Below are positions 21,909 through 34,759 of a stretch of 64,000 bases of DNA, in pieces. The translations under genes were made by a program, and so were the position numbers. Each line of letters starts with the position of its first letter. Position 1 is the first letter of the stretch. Below the pieces are notes generated by a model. The model was not told the DNA's origin. It searched no databases and was given only the letters and a program-made list of their open reading frames with translations. The stretch comes from Andrena cerasifolii (lineage: Eukaryota; Arthropoda; Insecta; Hymenoptera; Andrenidae): NCBI RefSeq assembly GCF_050908995.1, contig NC_135129.1, positions 1,736,001 through 1,800,000 of the forward strand, read 5' to 3'.

Positions 21909-23526
21909 TATTTAAACACAGTACATCGTTTTGCCAGGAATATTCCTGAAATACCAACGCGAGCCGCGTTGACAAGTTGCCCGAGTCTCATTAATTTGCC
22001 ACAGGGAGACGATCAGCTGGGATCGATAAATTCCTCCTGTCCTCAACAAACTCTGCTAAAAAAAGAATATTATTTCAAGTGGAGTTTCGACAGAATTGAC
22101 ACGAGATTAATTACATCAGAATTCATTTCGCGAAATACATCAGCTCTTATTATTTCTATCCTAAACCAGTTTCTTACAAAATTCCAGTAAATCTGCCTCA
22201 CTTGAGGTTCGATAACAAAACTGTCAAGTATTTGTTATATCAGTCATCAAAGAATATTTCGATGAATTTGTAGAAGGAACAAGAATTACATTGACGGTAT
22301 TCTTCGACAGGAATATGTTGTTTATACGAAGTCTTCGCCGTGCGTTGGCTGCACTAGTGGAAGAACGTATCGAGCGTGCACCACTCTACTAATTGTAAGA
22401 ATCCGTGGTGCAAGTAATTAATTCCGGAACAGTCAGACATAATGGCAAAATATCGTCGGAGTGGCGTGAAATTATTTCCACAGGATTAAATTAAATGGGA
22501 TTTCATTTCAGCCGGTGTACAGCTGTCCGAAATTAGTTTGAGAGCATTTTGCAGCCACTGCTCCTTTCGGTACATGGAAACTGGTGCGCGTCACTAGCGT
22601 TTCATTTTTCAACTCCTCGAAATAAGCGCAGGGCTCGTATTGTCGCAGCTCGTAAAAAGTGGCGGGAACAACGTGCTTGAAATTAATAAATCCCATTGAA
22701 AATCCATCAAATGAACAGGAGTTCATTATTTAATTCACGTACACGTTTCTTTTCTTTTTTCGGGACTCCCCTCTACGAATCGATCCGGCATTTTATTTAT
22801 TCCCCTCTAACTTCTTTTAATCCCTCAAGTACCATTTTAGAATACTATTTTTATCTCCCTCTTCTCCCTTTCCCTCCGCGTCTATTTTCTTCCCTAAGTT
22901 AATCTTCACTTGTCTCCTCTTTTTCACCCATTTCAACACAGGCTGTTGCTTCCTCTTCCTCTCAGCCTCGATATGTATGCACAACAGTTTGTTTTCTCTT
23001 ACGAATTCCATTGTTTTCAACCACTCGAAGAGTGGAAAAATTGCGGAGCTTTGGGAATGTGGAGGGTACTTTTGGCAGTTGGAAAGTCTGCTAAAAAAGA
23101 AGTGACATGTTGAAATTAAATGTTTCATACCTTTTACCAGTAAAAGGGAATGGCACATTGTTTGTCAAGGTCCACTCTATGTGCAGTCTGAAAAAGCTCT
23201 CGTTTTCATTGCATTTAATTTTGGATAGGATTCTTGCGCTTTCATGCAATATTAAACCCCATCATATTTTACTTACTTACTTCATTCAGTATCGCAATAA
23301 TAAATATGCGAGCCTCTCAAAATCCAAACTTACTATTTTCATGAAATAACAACCTTTAGTTATGTATAAATTTAAACAACTTAAACAAAAGGAGAACTGA
23401 CCAACTGGCTTTTAAAAAAATTCACATAAGTAATTATAAAATATTAACACGAACAATAACCCCCTCTCCTGTTCTCTGCAATTGAAACATTTTCTGTAAA
23501 CTCTGAAACACGTGAATTCCAATGTA
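21909..23526. other. Non-coding stretch; weak minus-strand frame
   Basis: Mostly T-rich sequence. A 72-codon minus-strand frame at 22508-22726 (FYELRQYEPCAYFEEL and FHVPKGAVAAKC words) has a fairly coding-like composition, but no splice signals or known domain support it; I leave it as unproven. Confidence 0.35.
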
Positions 23527-24363
23527 AGGTGAATGTCCCAATTTCTGCTCATGTCCCCATTTCTGCTGATTTCGTATTTTTCTTATTATTATAAGCGTCA
23601 CGTTTGTACTGTAGTTACAACAAAATAATTCTAAATTATTTGAACATTTACGCGAGGGTTGCACGAGCTTGGAGCTAATCAAAGTGCAGCATAAGCAGCG
23701 AAAAACTTTTTTAATGAGAGACACATGATTTTTCGACCGTGTTTTAGCTAGTTGTGGTAAGGAACAGGGTACCACTATTGGTATTCGATAATTGGGCAGA
23801 AAATAGTTTTTGCAGTAAAAGTTCTTATTTATTAACAAAAACAGATACCATTATTGTGCTCTGGATTTTTTACTATTTTTGATTATTTTAAGTAGAAAAC
23901 AGGTGATTAGGTTTAGGGTCAAGTGAATCACCGTCGTGTTCGAATTTCTACTCACCAAAATTTTAGCAACATGAGCTCACAATTCAATATATGCTGTAAC
24001 CTCTATTTCTATTCTAAGGCATTTTATTTTTTGTTTATCATTATTTTATGCTTTACTGTTGTGTTATGAAACATCTTCATAAAAGATGTAACTTATTTTA
24101 ACCTGAAAAGGTAACATATTATGTGAGCAGAAGTTGGTACAAATGGTGAGTAGCAGAAATACGGACATTTAAAGCATTATATTTAATTACATATTACTAG
24201 TAGTTAAACATCTCGAAATATCTTTCTTAAATAGCTTTCGACTGGTTGATTTATTTTTAAAGAATGAATCAATTACTCTGCAAATTTTGATCACAAACAA
24301 ATTTTTTACACCTTCTTTCCGACGAGTCACCTCTTAAATGAGCAGAAATTGGGACATTCATCT
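23527..24363. mobile_element. TA-target DNA transposon remnant with subterminal repeats (element E)
   Basis: The ends are TA-AGGTGAATGTCCCAATTTCT and, inverted at the right, the complement of AGATGAATGTCCCAATTTCT followed by TA. The word GAGCAGAAATTGGGACA or parts of it recur inside (CATGTCCCCATTTCTGCTG at about 23550, GAGCAGAAGTTGGTACA at about 24124, GTAGCAGAAATACGGACA at about 24151). Same design as the pogo-like elements. No transposase piece was recognised. Confidence 0.7.
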
Positions 24364-25973
24364 TATTTGCTTGAAGCCAAGAAACTAAACTGTATTAATA
24401 CTTAAAACTCTTCTCACAAGGGAAGTTTAATTACCTGAAGTTTCCTATTTTTTTGAAACCGTACAGGTTTGTAGAGGACCTCAATAGAAGCATCAGCCAC
24501 CCCTTATGCCTAACAAAATACACCCCGTCAGCCATTTTGTTTTATATGCAAAATTTAAGAATCGGATTGTTCAACGACACCAAAATGTAATAAATTTTAA
24601 TGTCTTAATTTGTTTTCACGTTTCTGATAAGCACAGAAGGCGGGATTTATGGCACCGCAGTAATTCTACTCACTCCGCGAGGGACCAACTTTGAGCGACT
24701 ATAGCGAGGAGAGGGATGGTGCTTTTTCTTAATAAAAATTCTTGTAATACCTTCAAACCGTCATCTTCCATTTACAACAAACTCCATCTTTCCAGCTTTT
24801 CATTTTCACATAGAAAAAAATTCATAAAGAATGCTTAATTTTCAGGCAAAAAAAAAACTTCCCTCGCTCGCATCCTCCTTTGCTTTCATAATCCATGCAG
24901 TTTCTGTCGTTGTCTCCAGCGTCCCGATCTCCCTATCGTGACGAGGTGTCGATCAAAAGCGTCAATGAGGGGGGCACAGATGCGAGTGGTCGATCCCGAA
25001 GCGGCGCTGAAATATTTGCGCGCACGCTAAGGGCATTCGGCCGCATAAATGTAAATATCGAGGGGAGTGGAGCGCGCCAAATGCGGTGGGTGGCATCCAG
25101 GGGAGAAAAATAGTTTTGCGCGCAGTTCGCAAACTTTTACACGCGGCTGTTTTATGAACAGATGGAAATGAACTCGCAAATATCGATCTTCATTATTTCG
25201 AGAGTTTTATATCTCGCGGTGCTTCCACGCTGGAATATCCTTTTTAATAGAATCACGCTCCTCTTTCCCCATGCATTCAGAAGAAAAAAAATTAGCCTAT
25301 AAAGTGGAGAAATATGCACAGATACATTTTTCTCTACGTTGTGAATATTCTTTCCCAGTGAATATGTTTACTTTGCAGAACAGACTTTTGGTGACGAGCA
25401 TTCAGGCTCATTATACACTAAATACAGTTGCTCGCAAAAATATACGCCGGCCCCATACGTTTAATATTTTTTATTTACTTAAGTAATGCTATAATAATAA
25501 TTGGTATACACCTTGATTAATATATTTTTACATACAATTAATACCATCTATGATAGAAATACTCAAAGAAATTTTGCTAGAAGAATGGAACGAGAAAAGC
25601 CTGAATTTCACGGAAAATTAGTCGAAGAACATACTATTTTTTAAATGGGGAAACTGCCTGCAGCTTTTTTCCACCTGTGGCGCCACCAGCATGTGCCACT
25701 TGTCATCGGTGTTTCAGGTGTATTTAAATTATCTTATTTTACTCCGCAATTTCTTTTTCCATAATAAGTGTATGTGTCTATAATTATTAATGTTATTATT
25801 ATTAGCTATTACTAATTATGTAGATATAAAAAATAAATTTGCACCTCTTAGGTTATAAAGGCGTTAAACCTGGTAAAAGGAAAGAAGATATTCAAAGTCA
25901 ACTTTAGCACAAAAATCTGCTTTTGTTGTAATTTTAACTGTTGAATCAGCAGTCAGCAAAAGTAGGGGAAGTA
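24364..25973. other. Non-coding stretch with one lone Tc1/mariner-like end
   Basis: Near 25426, TACAGTTGCTCGCAAAAATA resembles the end of the Tc1-like element at 44290 (TACAGTGACTCGCATTAATA), but no matching inverted end was found, so at most a solo terminus remains. CG-rich sequence at 24880-25100 has no supported gene. The remainder shows nothing. Confidence 0.35.
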
Positions 25974-26550
25974 GGGGCAAAACCGGGACGTTAAGGATAG
26001 AAGCTCATAACTTTGACATTATTAATGTAAAAAAGAAATTGAAATTAGGATTCATTAGAATAAACTCTTTGTTAAATAATAGTATACATATATCTATTTT
26101 TTTAAATATAATAATAAATACAAGAAAATTACGATTTAAAATATGATCCGCTTTTACGGTTTTACCCCATGGCCTGGGTAAAACCGGGTACCATGATAGA
26201 AACTGGCCCTAGCATCTATAACAACGGAATTCGTCCAATTCTTCAGTCCCCCAACCAGTGCAGCCTTCGTGAGCCCACTTACAAAAAGCTGTACACTGCA
26301 CCAAACCTTCATTCAATTTGGATAAACCATACGATTCATGGACATAAATGCAAATGTCTTTACCGTCTTCATCACCACTGTTATCATTATCCTTCCGTAT
26401 TTTGTTGAATTTTGTGGTTTTCTGTCTCTTTAGCTGTAGTCCTTTATTAAGATTTAGTTTAATTTGCATAACTTCCTCTTTTTCGTTTCTTTGTTACACA
26501 CTTTTTGTCCAAAACCGGGTACCCGATTTTACCCCGCACGGTTTTACCCC
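25974..26550 (-). mobile_element. Pogo-like DNA transposon remnant (element A)
   Basis: The left end is TA-GGGGCAAAACCGGGAC, and the right end pairs as CGGTTTTACCCC (to about 26550). The right TA is not preserved. The word GGGTAAAACCGG or its complement occurs near both ends and inside (about 26157, 26174, 26512, 26526, 26540). The minus strand encodes a recognisable transposase finger (26209-26469). The element is a short deletion derivative. Confidence 0.65.
26209..26469 (-). pseudogene. Pogo-like transposase C-terminal zinc finger
   Basis: The 86-codon minus-strand frame contains DNDNSGDEDGKDICIY and HESYGLSKLNEGLVQC, then TAFCKWAHEGCTGWG, and ends with ELDEFRCYRC and a stop. Pairs Cys...His, Cys-x3-Cys-x2-WAHE-x-Cys and Cys-x2-Cys fit the C-terminal finger of insect pogo/Tigger-type transposases. 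An acidic stretch precedes it, as in the copy at 5071. One expected Cys (after CIY) is Val and one expected Trp is Leu. The frame is open but cut off from any catalytic domain, so it is a relic. A similar finger could occur in a domesticated host gene, but the flanking terminal repeats argue for a transposon. Confidence 0.7.
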
Positions 26551-26636
26551 AGCATACAATTTTGTAAATATTACGAATTATCAACAATATCAGGGCGAAG
26601 TACAAACAAACTGTCTTAGTCATTTACACTTTAATA

Positions 26637-27982
26637 GGGTAAAGAGTGCAATGGTTGGCCACTTAAGCAAGAGTGTCACATTAATAATAAAAAAAAATAG
26701 TAAATATAAATAAGTGCGAAAAAATCCTAGTAATCTAAAAATAAATAGAGTTTATAAAAAGAATATCAAGAATTTATCAAAATATACAAAAAATTTGTTG
26801 ACTACAAAGAAATACAGTTATTGGCATGGTCGTGGCAGTAATTGTCCAATCGGTTCGACAGTGATTGGCTGGTATTTGGCACATAACATAAACTAAATGA
26901 CAGAAATAGGATTCAAATTATTCGATAAAAATGGATATATCTTATGTATGTATGTGTTTCCTAATACAGGAGGAAGACCGGGCGATGATTTAGAAAAAGC
27001 GGGACTCATTCTAAATTGCATGGTAGATCGTGGCACCCCATATTTTTTGGAAGCTGTACGCTGTGACATTCCTTTTCGCGCAGCATCTACATCTTGTATG
27101 ATTTGTTCATCTGTATATTTTTCCCCATATTTATCACCTTTTTTTATTTTTGGCATTTTTTATTGCAGGGTAATTCTGTTCTACTAAAAATTCAAAATTT
27201 CTACAATTTATCTACTAGGTAATCACAATTTAATTTTTAACTTCATTTTACTTAAATGAATTCAGTAATCAAATTTCATTTTTAATTACAATTTAAGTAA
27301 ATAAATTTAATAATCAAATTGAATTTGAATACCTCAATTAAAATTCAAATCACAAGAAACTTAAAATATAACTATGCAATGTAACATTTCAAATGGTACT
27401 TCTTTTTATTTAATTGTACTATAATCATGTAGATGTTGAATCTTTTTTAAAAATTGCCGTTTCAATACCGCTAATGAACAGGGGGCCAATAACTGTTTTA
27501 CCGTTACCATGATTATAATATAGTCGCCGGCCGCCCGGCCAATTACTGCCATTCAACATTATTCATATGACAGTTGTTGGCCCCCCCGTAATTTTCATAA
27601 TATATGTATAATTTTAAAAAATAAATAATTTTTTTATAACCTTTTAACCTTTATTTATCAATATTTGAAGAATATGAGAGATATAGATATCATAAATACA
27701 TTAAAATATTCGAAAACTTTTAACTGTACTCCTATGTTTTTTTTTTTTTATTGAATCGCTGTAATTTTCAAGCTACACAACCGAGTCATCCTACCTACTT
27801 TTCTATATAATCACAGTATATAATGAGTGACGAAATATTGGTTACATACTACGCAAGAAAGTAAAAGGAACATGAATATGTTCATTTAAAATAAAGCATA
27901 ACATTGGTATTTCTTTATATTTTTTTATTTCTCAAAATAGGGCCAATCACTGTCAGGTGGCCAACCACTGTACTTTTACCCC
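26637..27982 (-). mobile_element. Pogo-like DNA transposon remnant (element B)
   Basis: The ends are TA-GGGTAAAGAGTGCAATGG... on the left and the complement of GGGGTAAAAGTACAGTGGTT... on the right with TA at 27983-27984. Both continue into GGTTGGCCAC. The word GGCCAA(C/T)(A/C/T)ACTG recurs at 27484, 27538, 27571 (inverted), 27941 and 27959, plus looser copies near 26843-26870. The minus strand holds the transposase N-terminus (26956-27156). The catalytic domain has been deleted, leaving 1.35 kb. Confidence 0.8.
26956..27156 (-). pseudogene. Pogo/Tigger-type transposase N-terminus (psq-type helix-turn-helix)
   Basis: Starting at an ATG at 27156 the frame gives MPKIKKGDKYGEKYTDEQ, then IIQDVDAARKGMSQRTAS and KKYGVPRSTMQFRM, then SPAFSKSSPGLPPVLG. 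The 'ALxxVxxGxxSxRxAAxxYGVPxSTLxxR' pattern is the psq-type DNA-binding helix-turn-helix that opens pogo/Tigger transposases, and the G-x-PPVLG segment follows it in the family. Downstream the frame loses similarity, so the rest of the DNA-binding part and the DDE domain are deleted. Pipsqueak-type host factors share this fold, but the position inside TA-flanked terminal repeats indicates a transposon. Confidence 0.85.
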
Positions 27983-28230
27983 TACGCAACAATTAACATA
28001 ATTCACGCAACAAAGTACTTACCTAAACACTGTCAAAAGTGTTGCTGTTTCTTAACTATCGAAAATTAGATCAGAGCCTTCAAAAACACAAGACGATATA
28101 ACCATACTATGCACGATTGTAAGACGATCGTCTTTAGTTGATGAAACAATGCAGATCGTGAAAATATGTCTCTGCAACGACGCGGGAAAATTTAAGGCCG
28201 TTTTAAAAATAATAGCAGTGTATTAGAGAA

Positions 28231-28690
28231 CGACAAGCACAAACTATATTGGAATAGAAGCATCACAACGGACAAAACCATACCACACAATAAACCAGAC
28301 ATCACAATTATCCACAAACAAAATAAAATAACACAATTAATCGACATATCCATACCCAACACAACAAAAAAAAAACAGGAGAGAAAATTGAGAAATACAT
28401 CAACCTAGCCGAGGAAATTAAAGACATGTGGCATCAAGACAAAGTAGAAATAGTACCAATAATACTGTCAAGTGCAGGAGTCGTACCACACAACATTCAC
28501 CAATACACCCGCGCATTACAACTCCCTGCAAACATATACATACAGTTACAAAAATCAATAATTATCGATACATGTACAATCGCCCGGGAATTCTTAAAAG
28601 CACCATAACTCAACAGATATAAAGATAGCACGCTTGACCGAGGTTCGCTTGCTGTCTATGATCAACCAGACACAAGTCTGAGAAAAAAGG
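28231..28690 (+). pseudogene. Dong/R4-like LINE: restriction-enzyme-like endonuclease end of the ORF, frameshifted
   Basis: Frame one reads KHKLYWNRSITTDKTIPHNK, then PDITIIHKQNKITQLIDISI. After a frameshift it continues EKIEKYINLAEEIKDMW, KVEIVPIILSSAGVVPHN and IIIDTCTIAREFLKAP before a stop at 28606-28608. The KPD...LID(I/V)xxP pattern is the PD-D/E catalytic signature of the C-terminal endonuclease of R4/Dong/R2-type LINEs, and 'VxIVPIxxxxxGxV' with a closing 'xxxTxxIxRxxLxxP' follow it there. The 3' untranslated part ends GTCTGAGAAAAAAGGGG directly against an (AAT)n tract, as expected for Dong, which inserts in TAA repeats. Confidence 0.8.
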
Positions 28691-28691
28691 G

Positions 28692-28731
<40 letters not shown>

Positions 28732-28766
28732 TATAATAATAATAATAATAATTATAATAATAAATC
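28691..28766. repeat. (AAT)n microsatellite at the LINE 3' end
   Basis: About 23 AAT units with two AATT interruptions. It is either the target tract of the Dong/R4-like LINE or its tail. It creates Tyr- and Ile-rich spurious frames on the other strand. Confidence 0.95.
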
Positions 28767-30914
28767 TTCGATGCCAAAATTCGGGCCCACCAGCGACGAA
28801 ACGAGCAATTACCCGTCTCAAGCGTGCAGGGTGGCCATTCGAAGCCGATTGAAACATAAATCCACATAATTTCATTCGCGGACGGTCAGAAAGGGCCGCC
28901 CGCCAGTGAAATATGCATTCGCAGTTAATTATCGGGTTTTTCCTCCTCCCGCTGAAGTAGAAAAATGAATTCGGCAGCGCCAATCGCGATGAAAGGACCA
29001 TGCATCGAATCGCATTGACAATTTCTGCCCGGCCCGCGTCGCCGACCACCCCGAGACATAATTTCCCCGCGGGCTGTCAAACCGAAACGTTGAACGACAC
29101 TCGAGGAACTCCGTAAGTGGCGGCTCGAATTGATTCAACTTAATTTATTCTTGAGTTCGGACGCGATGAATGGGGGGGCCCCTCTTCCTTTCGCTTCGCC
29201 GTTCGTTAAGCAGCCGATAAGCAGAACTTCTCAATTGGCCGGAAGCCTCCTTTCAGAGCCTCGCACGTTCCTTCAGGACCTTATTTATCCCTTTTTCTAT
29301 CGGCCATTAGCGCTGGATAGTCGATATAACGAAAATGCTCAACCCTTCGCACTTACCCGCTCAGCACCCTTTTCACGCTCCCCCCCCCCCTACTCCTTTC
29401 GTTAGACGGAATTATTATTTCTGGTAAAGTTCCGCCTGGCCTCCCTTAGGCATTTCACTTGTACATTCAGTTATTTTCAACCTCTCCAAATGTTTTCATT
29501 GATGCATACTTTTTATTAACAGGACGCCGCTTGTTTGTAGCCAGTCGTTGGATAGGTTAATTGAGAAACTTTCGGCGTTCCTTTATTGCAGCGGTGGCCT
29601 GCCTCTTCTAGTTAATTGATGTTTCAACGATTGTGCTTATTATTGTTTCTTTTGTTATACTGGGTGACTCGTCGGGAGTGCAGTATCCGAAGCAGTGGCG
29701 CACTCGGGGTTTCGTTTTGGAGGGAGCCGAGTTGCACGGATAAAAATATTTTTAATGCAAATTCAGTAAAATTCAATTTTGGAAAACAAAGGATAAATCA
29801 AAGAAAAATTCTGCGGCCAGATTTGAATTCGGTCGAAGGGTGTTTTTTGTTAGTTATCAGGGTTATTAATGTTTCATTAAGTTGAAGGAAATATTTCTGA
29901 ACGAGATTATTCGTGTGCTGTAATATTGCTTCGAAGTGTACTTAACTGTTATTGTTATTTAACTGTAACTCGTTGTATTCTCCTCGGGATAGAAATTACG
30001 TGGAACATTTTCATTTAAATATTCGTTACAGGATTTACGATAATTGGCGAATATTATCGATAATTTATATGCATATTCTAATATGTATATGTATATACAA
30101 ATTATTGTACGTTTTACAAATTTAATATCTAGTTAAGACAATGAAGAGATCAGTAATTGAAAATCGATTTAACCGCGTTGTTTTATTAAATAAAAAAAGT
30201 CACTTTAAAGTAGATGCACGTCGTTGTGAATAGATGTTAAATTTTACATGAATCCCCTTTTCGCTTTTCCCTCCTCTTATTTCCCGATAAATGGGTGCTC
30301 ATTTAACCATCAGCCGTTTCAAATTACCGCGCAATATTTAATACGAAAGTGATACTTTGTATTATTTATTTCTACATTCGCAGCAAATGAATCTCATTAA
30401 CGTAGCTATCCATTTAAACACGAAAGAAGAGTCTCGGTGCGGATAATTATTTGCCCAAGTAAATTTATTTAATCCTTTCAATGTCAGCCATTATTACTGG
30501 ACATTCAATACGGCGCCGGGGCTTTGTAATTTTCCTCGTTCCATCTCGTCTATGAGAAAATGTAACAATAATTAGCTCGTATTTCAAACCCTGATCGTGC
30601 TTTGACGTGCACGTTTCATCACGCCCGTGGATCATTTATTACAATCCTTCATTAAAGTCAAGCAAGAAGAAATCAATTTTCCTCCATGGAAACAAATTAA
30701 CCGTAAATCTGCGACGGAATCATAATTTACACAATATTTGAACGGGACATCTCATTTCGTTCATATCTCATTCTAATTACGATAACAATGCACTCTAATT
30801 CCGATAATTAAAAAACAAAGTACGGAAAATAAATATAACCAACGAAGTCGACACTAAAATTTCAAAATCAGAAAAATCACGGTCCACCGAAGAGCGAATA
30901 TATCTTTTCTAAGA
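28767..30914. other. Non-coding stretch, partly GC-rich, with a weak exon candidate
   Basis: 28780-29450 is CG-rich but has no supported exon. At 29593-29665 a possible exon (acceptor TTTATTGCAG, ATG at 29619, hydrophobic MFQRLCLLLFLLLYW, then GTGACT) is described under findings. From 29900 to 30900 the sequence is plain AT-rich DNA. Confidence 0.35.
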
Positions 30915-32030
<1,116 letters not shown>

Positions 32031-32159
32031 TATATAATACATAGATATATACTATTACTGTAAAATTACATAATACTTAGATAAGTATATGTAATATATA
32101 ACTATAATTATGCAGTATGTATCATCTACGTATTCCCAAAGTTTCATAATTTATTGAAG

Positions 32160-32720
32160 GTTGGGGATCATCCCTTGTCAGTTACTGGAGGGCGACGGAG
32201 CGCTAACGCAGGGTAAGATCCCCCCTGCGGAAGATCGTTATTTAAAAATTCGAAGCTTTCAAAGCGCATTTCGCGAGGCTCTTACCGCCCGGGGCCAATC
32301 GATGGAAATCGATACTCGATATGAAGGAGCAGCGTCACCCGCAGCCTGTTGTCCTTCTGCCCCTTTCTTCCCCGAGAAACGCTATCTGCACTTATTGCAG
32401 GGGCGGCTGTCTCCCCTCGGAACTGCTCGAAATAACCGCGATCGCGGAACGGCAGTTTCGCGCTCACAATAAAGCCCCGATGCTTGTTTCGAACGAGTTC
32501 CACGTCGCGAACTATTCGATGTAATCGCGCGACTTTGGCGGGGGTTATGCATCCTCGAGGAGACGTTAAACGCGGCTTCGCACACACTTGTAAATTGCGT
32601 GGAAACGTAACGCGCGGGACTGTCGAAGAATAATTCAAACGTCTGGCTGTGCAGCTGCAGGGCACCCTGCACTTTCGAGCTTGCATACACTGCGGCGAAA
32701 GTACTTGATTCGGTGATTCC
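32160..32720. other. GC-rich non-coding block
   Basis: CG-rich sequence with overlapping frames on both strands and no recognisable domain. It could be conserved regulatory DNA; nothing in the sequence proves this. Confidence 0.3.
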
Positions 32721-32902
32721 GTGAAATCTGCTTCACGCGGAGTTTACCTTTATATTTCATGGGCACCTTTGATACTGGGGAATAGTTTCTCAACTATAAA
32801 TCACTTTTTCCTTGCAGTGGTTTGCCATTGCGTTCTGACAAGGTACTGCCCAAGTGATAATCGCAGATTTTGATTAAATTTAGGTAAGCAATAGTCGTTT
32901 AA

Positions 32903-33620
32903 GGGATCAGTCCACTACTGTGACGGTTTGAAAAATTAAGCTAGTTTTAAAGATTTTTTTTCTCCGTAGATATAACATATAAAGCAATAAATCTGTATGG
33001 TATTTTTTAAGCTAGTCTTATATTATACAAATAAAATTTAAAAGAATTTTTTTAATTTGTTTTAAAACTTTAAACGTGATTATCTCAAAACAAGGTTTTT
33101 GCGACTAGTGCAGGTGATTGCAAAAAAACTATTTCACCAATCAGTCTGAAATTTTTACACGTTATTCAGCACATCAGTAGCTATGGCCGGGATCACGGAA
33201 ACCTTTTTTGATTAAACATTCCATACTTTTTACAAGGCAAAATGATTGTAAAATTCACCCTATTTCGACAGTTGAACTTCAAACCTCCGCCATTTTGTTA
33301 ATTTTTTGTCAGTAAAAATAATCCTGGTTCCGGCGATACCCACACTTATAATGATTACAATACACTTTGAATTTTTTGTTTCAAATGCGTCGTTCTCCTG
33401 GAATCACCCGTACCAGCACTACATCGCTTTCTCAAGGCGCTCACATCAGTGCGATATATATTTAAAAAAAAAATGTTAAAAATTGAAAATAGATTTATTT
33501 ATACTGCGAATAAGTGTGTTAATAAGTAGACAAAACATTATTTACGTTGGACATTCCGTTTACTAAAAAATAAATCCTAAATAATGACAATTTTTCACGA
33601 TTTCACAGTGGATTGACCCC
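32903..33620. mobile_element. TTAA-target MITE (family T4)
   Basis: TTAA (32899-32902) is followed by GGGATCAGTCCACTACTGTG, and the right end reads TTTCACAGTGGATTGACCCC before TTAA (33621-33624). The terminal repeat is about 20 bp with two or three mismatches. The interior is non-coding, with a CCGCCATTTTGTTAATTTTT block also found as a type in the MITE at 2813. No transposase. Confidence 0.8.
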
Positions 33621-33803
33621 TTAAGAAATATTTGACACGTGCTTTCTTTAACTGCCTGTGTCTATATCTAAGGGATGAAAGTAACCCTCGAAGTTGGGGG
33701 GAAAACCTATTTGGCTTAATATCTACTACACCTAATAGTTTTCGAGATATTGAGCCACACATGTATACAGGGTAGGATAAGAAGAATTGGCAAAAATCGT
33801 TTG

Positions 33804-34162
33804 AGGGCCGTCCTTAAATTACGTAAGGGTAATTTTGGCGAATTCTTACCCCCTCCCTCCCTCAGTATAAGAATTCGTAAGATTTGTTAATCCAATCCTC
33901 TCCTTACGTAACATGTTTTACACTTTTTTCAGTTATTAAATTTTTTTAAAGGTTTATATAATTCATTGAACTCAGTTTCGGGATATTTAATTAACTGAAA
34001 CTACTTTTCCAGCACATTAATGATGGAATTTGTATTTATTGAAAATTAGGTTAAAAAATATTACGTAAGACGCTACCTGACTCCTCTCCCGTGTAAGGAA
34101 ACGTGAGAAAGTTGCGACCCCTTCCCCCCCAAAAAGCCCTACGTAATTTAAGGATGGCCCCT
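33804..34162. mobile_element. TIR MITE, about 360 bp
   Basis: The ends are GAGGGCCGTCCTTAAATTACG and, inverted, CTACGTAATTTAAGGATGGCCC. Inner parts of the ends also pair (ATTACGTAAGG and ACGTAACATG types). The flanking bases give no clear duplication, so the superfamily is unassigned. Confidence 0.8.
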
Positions 34163-34215
34163 TGTAAGCAACTTCATCTGCGAGAAAATCGTTGTGACAT
34201 ACGACGGCCCCTTTG

Positions 34216-34759
34216 CAGGGCTGGGGAAAGTGGATTTTTGAAATAGATAAATAGAAATAAATGTGGTTCTTTCTTCGAGTGATACAGGATTCGACAAATT
34301 AACTTTTCTTCGAAATAGCAGTTACATAAAGAATTAGTATTTCGAATTCATACAAATACTATTGTGAAATGAGTATTTAATTGAAATGTAAGAAAATGGT
34401 ATTTCAAATAAGAATATTTCAGAAAAATACCTAGTATTTCAAATAATAGTATTTCAAATATTAATTGACTGAGTAACAACACCTGCGTCCAGAAATACTT
34501 GCAAGAATTATTAACTCGAATATATGTAATTTTAAGAAGGTAGCGAGCGACATTTGAGAGATCCGTGTGATTTTGAAATTTGTACCTCCTGTTTTCGATC
34601 CTCTATTTCTTATATTCGAATCCGAGTGTAAATTGTAAATAGTATTTGCTCATTTTTTAAGCATTTAATAAAATAGTATTTTCAAACAGTATTTTCTTAT
34701 GCAAATATTTTAGTGTTTAGTATTTTCTCTTGCACCATTTCAAATTATCCCCAACCCTG
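34216..34759. mobile_element. hAT-like MITE 5
   Basis: The ends are CAGGGCTGGGGAAAGT and the complement of CAGGGTTGGGGATAAT. The 8-bp flanks CCCCTTTG and CCTCTTTC match at six positions, compatible with an old duplication. The interior repeats AGTATTTCAAATA-type words many times in direct and inverted form (34340-34460, 34680-34740), resembling the simple-word interiors of the other hAT MITEs here. Confidence 0.7.

Noticed and set aside
22508..22726. Minus-strand frame that looked exon-like
   Set aside because: Codon composition is plausible, but I could not find matching splice sites or a family; left as unproven.
28594..29049. Ile/Tyr-rich minus-strand frames
   Set aside because: They are produced by the (AAT)n tract and the LINE 3' end; no domain.
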